Below, piece after piece: positions 5,579 through 6,257 of a stretch of 6,257 bases of DNA. A program made the translations under genes and the position numbers. The stretch covers positions 1 to 6,257 of the forward strand of contig PLSZ01000152.1 of NCBI GenBank assembly GCA_003164305.1, given 5' to 3'. Each line of letters starts with the position of its first letter. The first letter of the stretch is position 1. Origin of the DNA: Acetobacteraceae bacterium (GTDB taxonomy: Bacteria; Pseudomonadota; Alphaproteobacteria; Acetobacterales; Acetobacteraceae). The notes under the pieces were generated by a model. That model saw only the letters and a list, made by a program, of their open reading frames with translations. It ran no database searches and was not told the DNA's origin.

Positions 5579-5617
5579 TCTTGACCGCCAGCCCGTATGC
5601 CGTCATCGTTGGATTGG

Positions 5618-5632
5618 ACTGAACCGTTCAGT
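5618..5632. promoter_or_regulatory. Probable TetR-family operator
   Basis: ACTGAACCGTTCAGT is a perfect 15-bp palindrome (7-bp arms, central C). It lies in the gap between the divergent regulator and the efflux gene and ends two bases before the AGGAG ribosome binding site (5635-5639) of the membrane fusion gene. Its right half is part of the exact 14-bp repeat (copy 2, 5623-5636). Size, symmetry and location are as expected for a TetR-family operator; binding is inferred. I could not place convincing -35/-10 boxes. Confidence 0.65.
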
Positions 5633-5646
5633 TCAGGAGTCAGGGA

Positions 5647-6257
5647 ATGAACGCCATCACGAAGCCGGCCCCGGCGAACGAGGCCGCGGAAACCCGCGCG
5701 GAGCCGTCGCCCAGGCGTTCGCGCCGCCATGTGGTTGGCTTTCCGGTCGCGCTTCTGGGCGTCATTCTGGCGGCCATCGCCGGATACTGGTGGTTCATCG
5801 AAGGCCGCTGGATCGAGAGCACCGACAACGCCTATGTCCAGGGTGACATCACCGTGCTCAGTCCCCGCATCGATGGGGACATCACCGGCGTCCTCGTCAC
5901 CGACAATCAACGGGTCCACGCAGACGATCCTCTGGTCGAATTGGACCCGACCGACTGGCTGGCACGGGAAAAACAGGCCGAGGCCGCCGTCGAGGAGGCG
6001 CGTTCTTCGGTCGCGACGTTGCATGCGCAAATCGCCCAGCAACGAACCAATTTGGCCGTGACGGCGGCCACGCGCGCCAACGCCGCCGCGGAGAGCGACC
6101 GCACCGCGCACGACGCGCAACGCTCATCGGCACTGCGGGCGAACGGGTGGGCGTCGCAACAGGCCAACGACCTCGCCGTGACCGAAAGCCGCAAAGCCGC
6201 CGCGATGCTGGGTGTTTCGATCGCGCAGGAGGCCGCCGCGAACGACCAGATCGTCGT
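5647..6257 (+). CDS. EmrA/HlyD-family membrane fusion protein, efflux (partial, 3' end outside the window)
   Basis: The first 203 codons of a periplasmic adaptor subunit are present; the frame is still open at the window end. Residues 1-29 are a cytoplasmic, Arg-rich leader. Residues about 30-50 (VGFPVALLGVILAAIAGYWWF) form one membrane-spanning segment. STDNAYVQGDITVLSPRIDGDITGVLVTDNQRVHADDPLVELDPTDW (58-104) is the EmrA-type signature and first half of the biotinyl-lipoyl-like domain. An Ala/Gln/Glu-rich coiled-coil hairpin follows (from about 106). Such proteins join an inner-membrane pump, usually of the DHA2 major-facilitator type, to an outer-membrane channel to export drugs, solvents or dyes. 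The ATG at 5647 has AGGAG (5635-5639) seven bases upstream. Expression is probably repressed by the divergent TetR-type protein through the palindrome just ahead of the ribosome binding site. A pump gene is expected directly downstream. Confidence 0.95.
   Translation, partial: MNAITKPAPANEAAETRAEPSPRRSRRHVVGFPVALLGVILAAIAGYWWFIEGRWIESTDNAYVQGDITVLSPRIDGDITGVLVTDNQRVHADDPLVELDPTDWLAREKQAEAAVEEARSSVATLHAQIAQQRTNLAVTAATRANAAAESDRTAHDAQRSSALRANGWASQQANDLAVTESRKAAAMLGVSIAQEAAANDQIV

Overview
The window is GC-rich, tightly packed bacterial DNA. The order lipA, a RatA/COQ10-like START protein, a threonine aldolase-family PLP enzyme, together with the protein sequences, points to an alphaproteobacterium. 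A Rhodospirillales/Acetobacteraceae-type organism is my best guess, from overall resemblance only and not proven.

Layout. Bases 3-221 are the C-terminal end of the GTPase TypA/BipA on the + strand. Between it and lipA lies about 1.7 kb of small accessory genes. First comes a decayed remnant of a ribbon-helix-helix antitoxin (275-526). Next is an overlapping pair of DUF4160 and DUF2442 proteins (581-1061, + strand), a recurrent but poorly understood toxin-antitoxin-like pair. Last is a complete mazEF-type toxin-antitoxin operon on the - strand (1780 to 1176), with a candidate promoter and inverted-repeat operator. The next block is lipA, ratA-like and ltaE-like (1944-4443, + strand), with a 1-nt overlap and then a 14-nt gap, so probably one transcript. 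It is followed by a secreted degenerate EF-hand protein (4521-4874) whose ribosome binding site lies in the arm of a hairpin. The right end is a divergent efflux module: a TetR regulator (- strand, 5557 to 4904) and the start of an EmrA/HlyD membrane fusion protein (+ strand, 5647 to the window end). The 89-bp gap between them holds two exact copies of a 14-bp repeat, one of which extends into a perfect operator-like palindrome.

Functionally, lipA makes protein-bound lipoyl groups, the RatA-like protein probably handles ubiquinone, and the PLP enzyme probably cleaves threonine-type beta-hydroxy amino acids. The TetR/EmrA pair looks like an inducible drug or toxicant export system. The 222-1930 stretch looks like an accessory pocket between two housekeeping genes where small toxin-antitoxin-type modules have accumulated. 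I saw no RNA genes, insertion sequences or CRISPR arrays.
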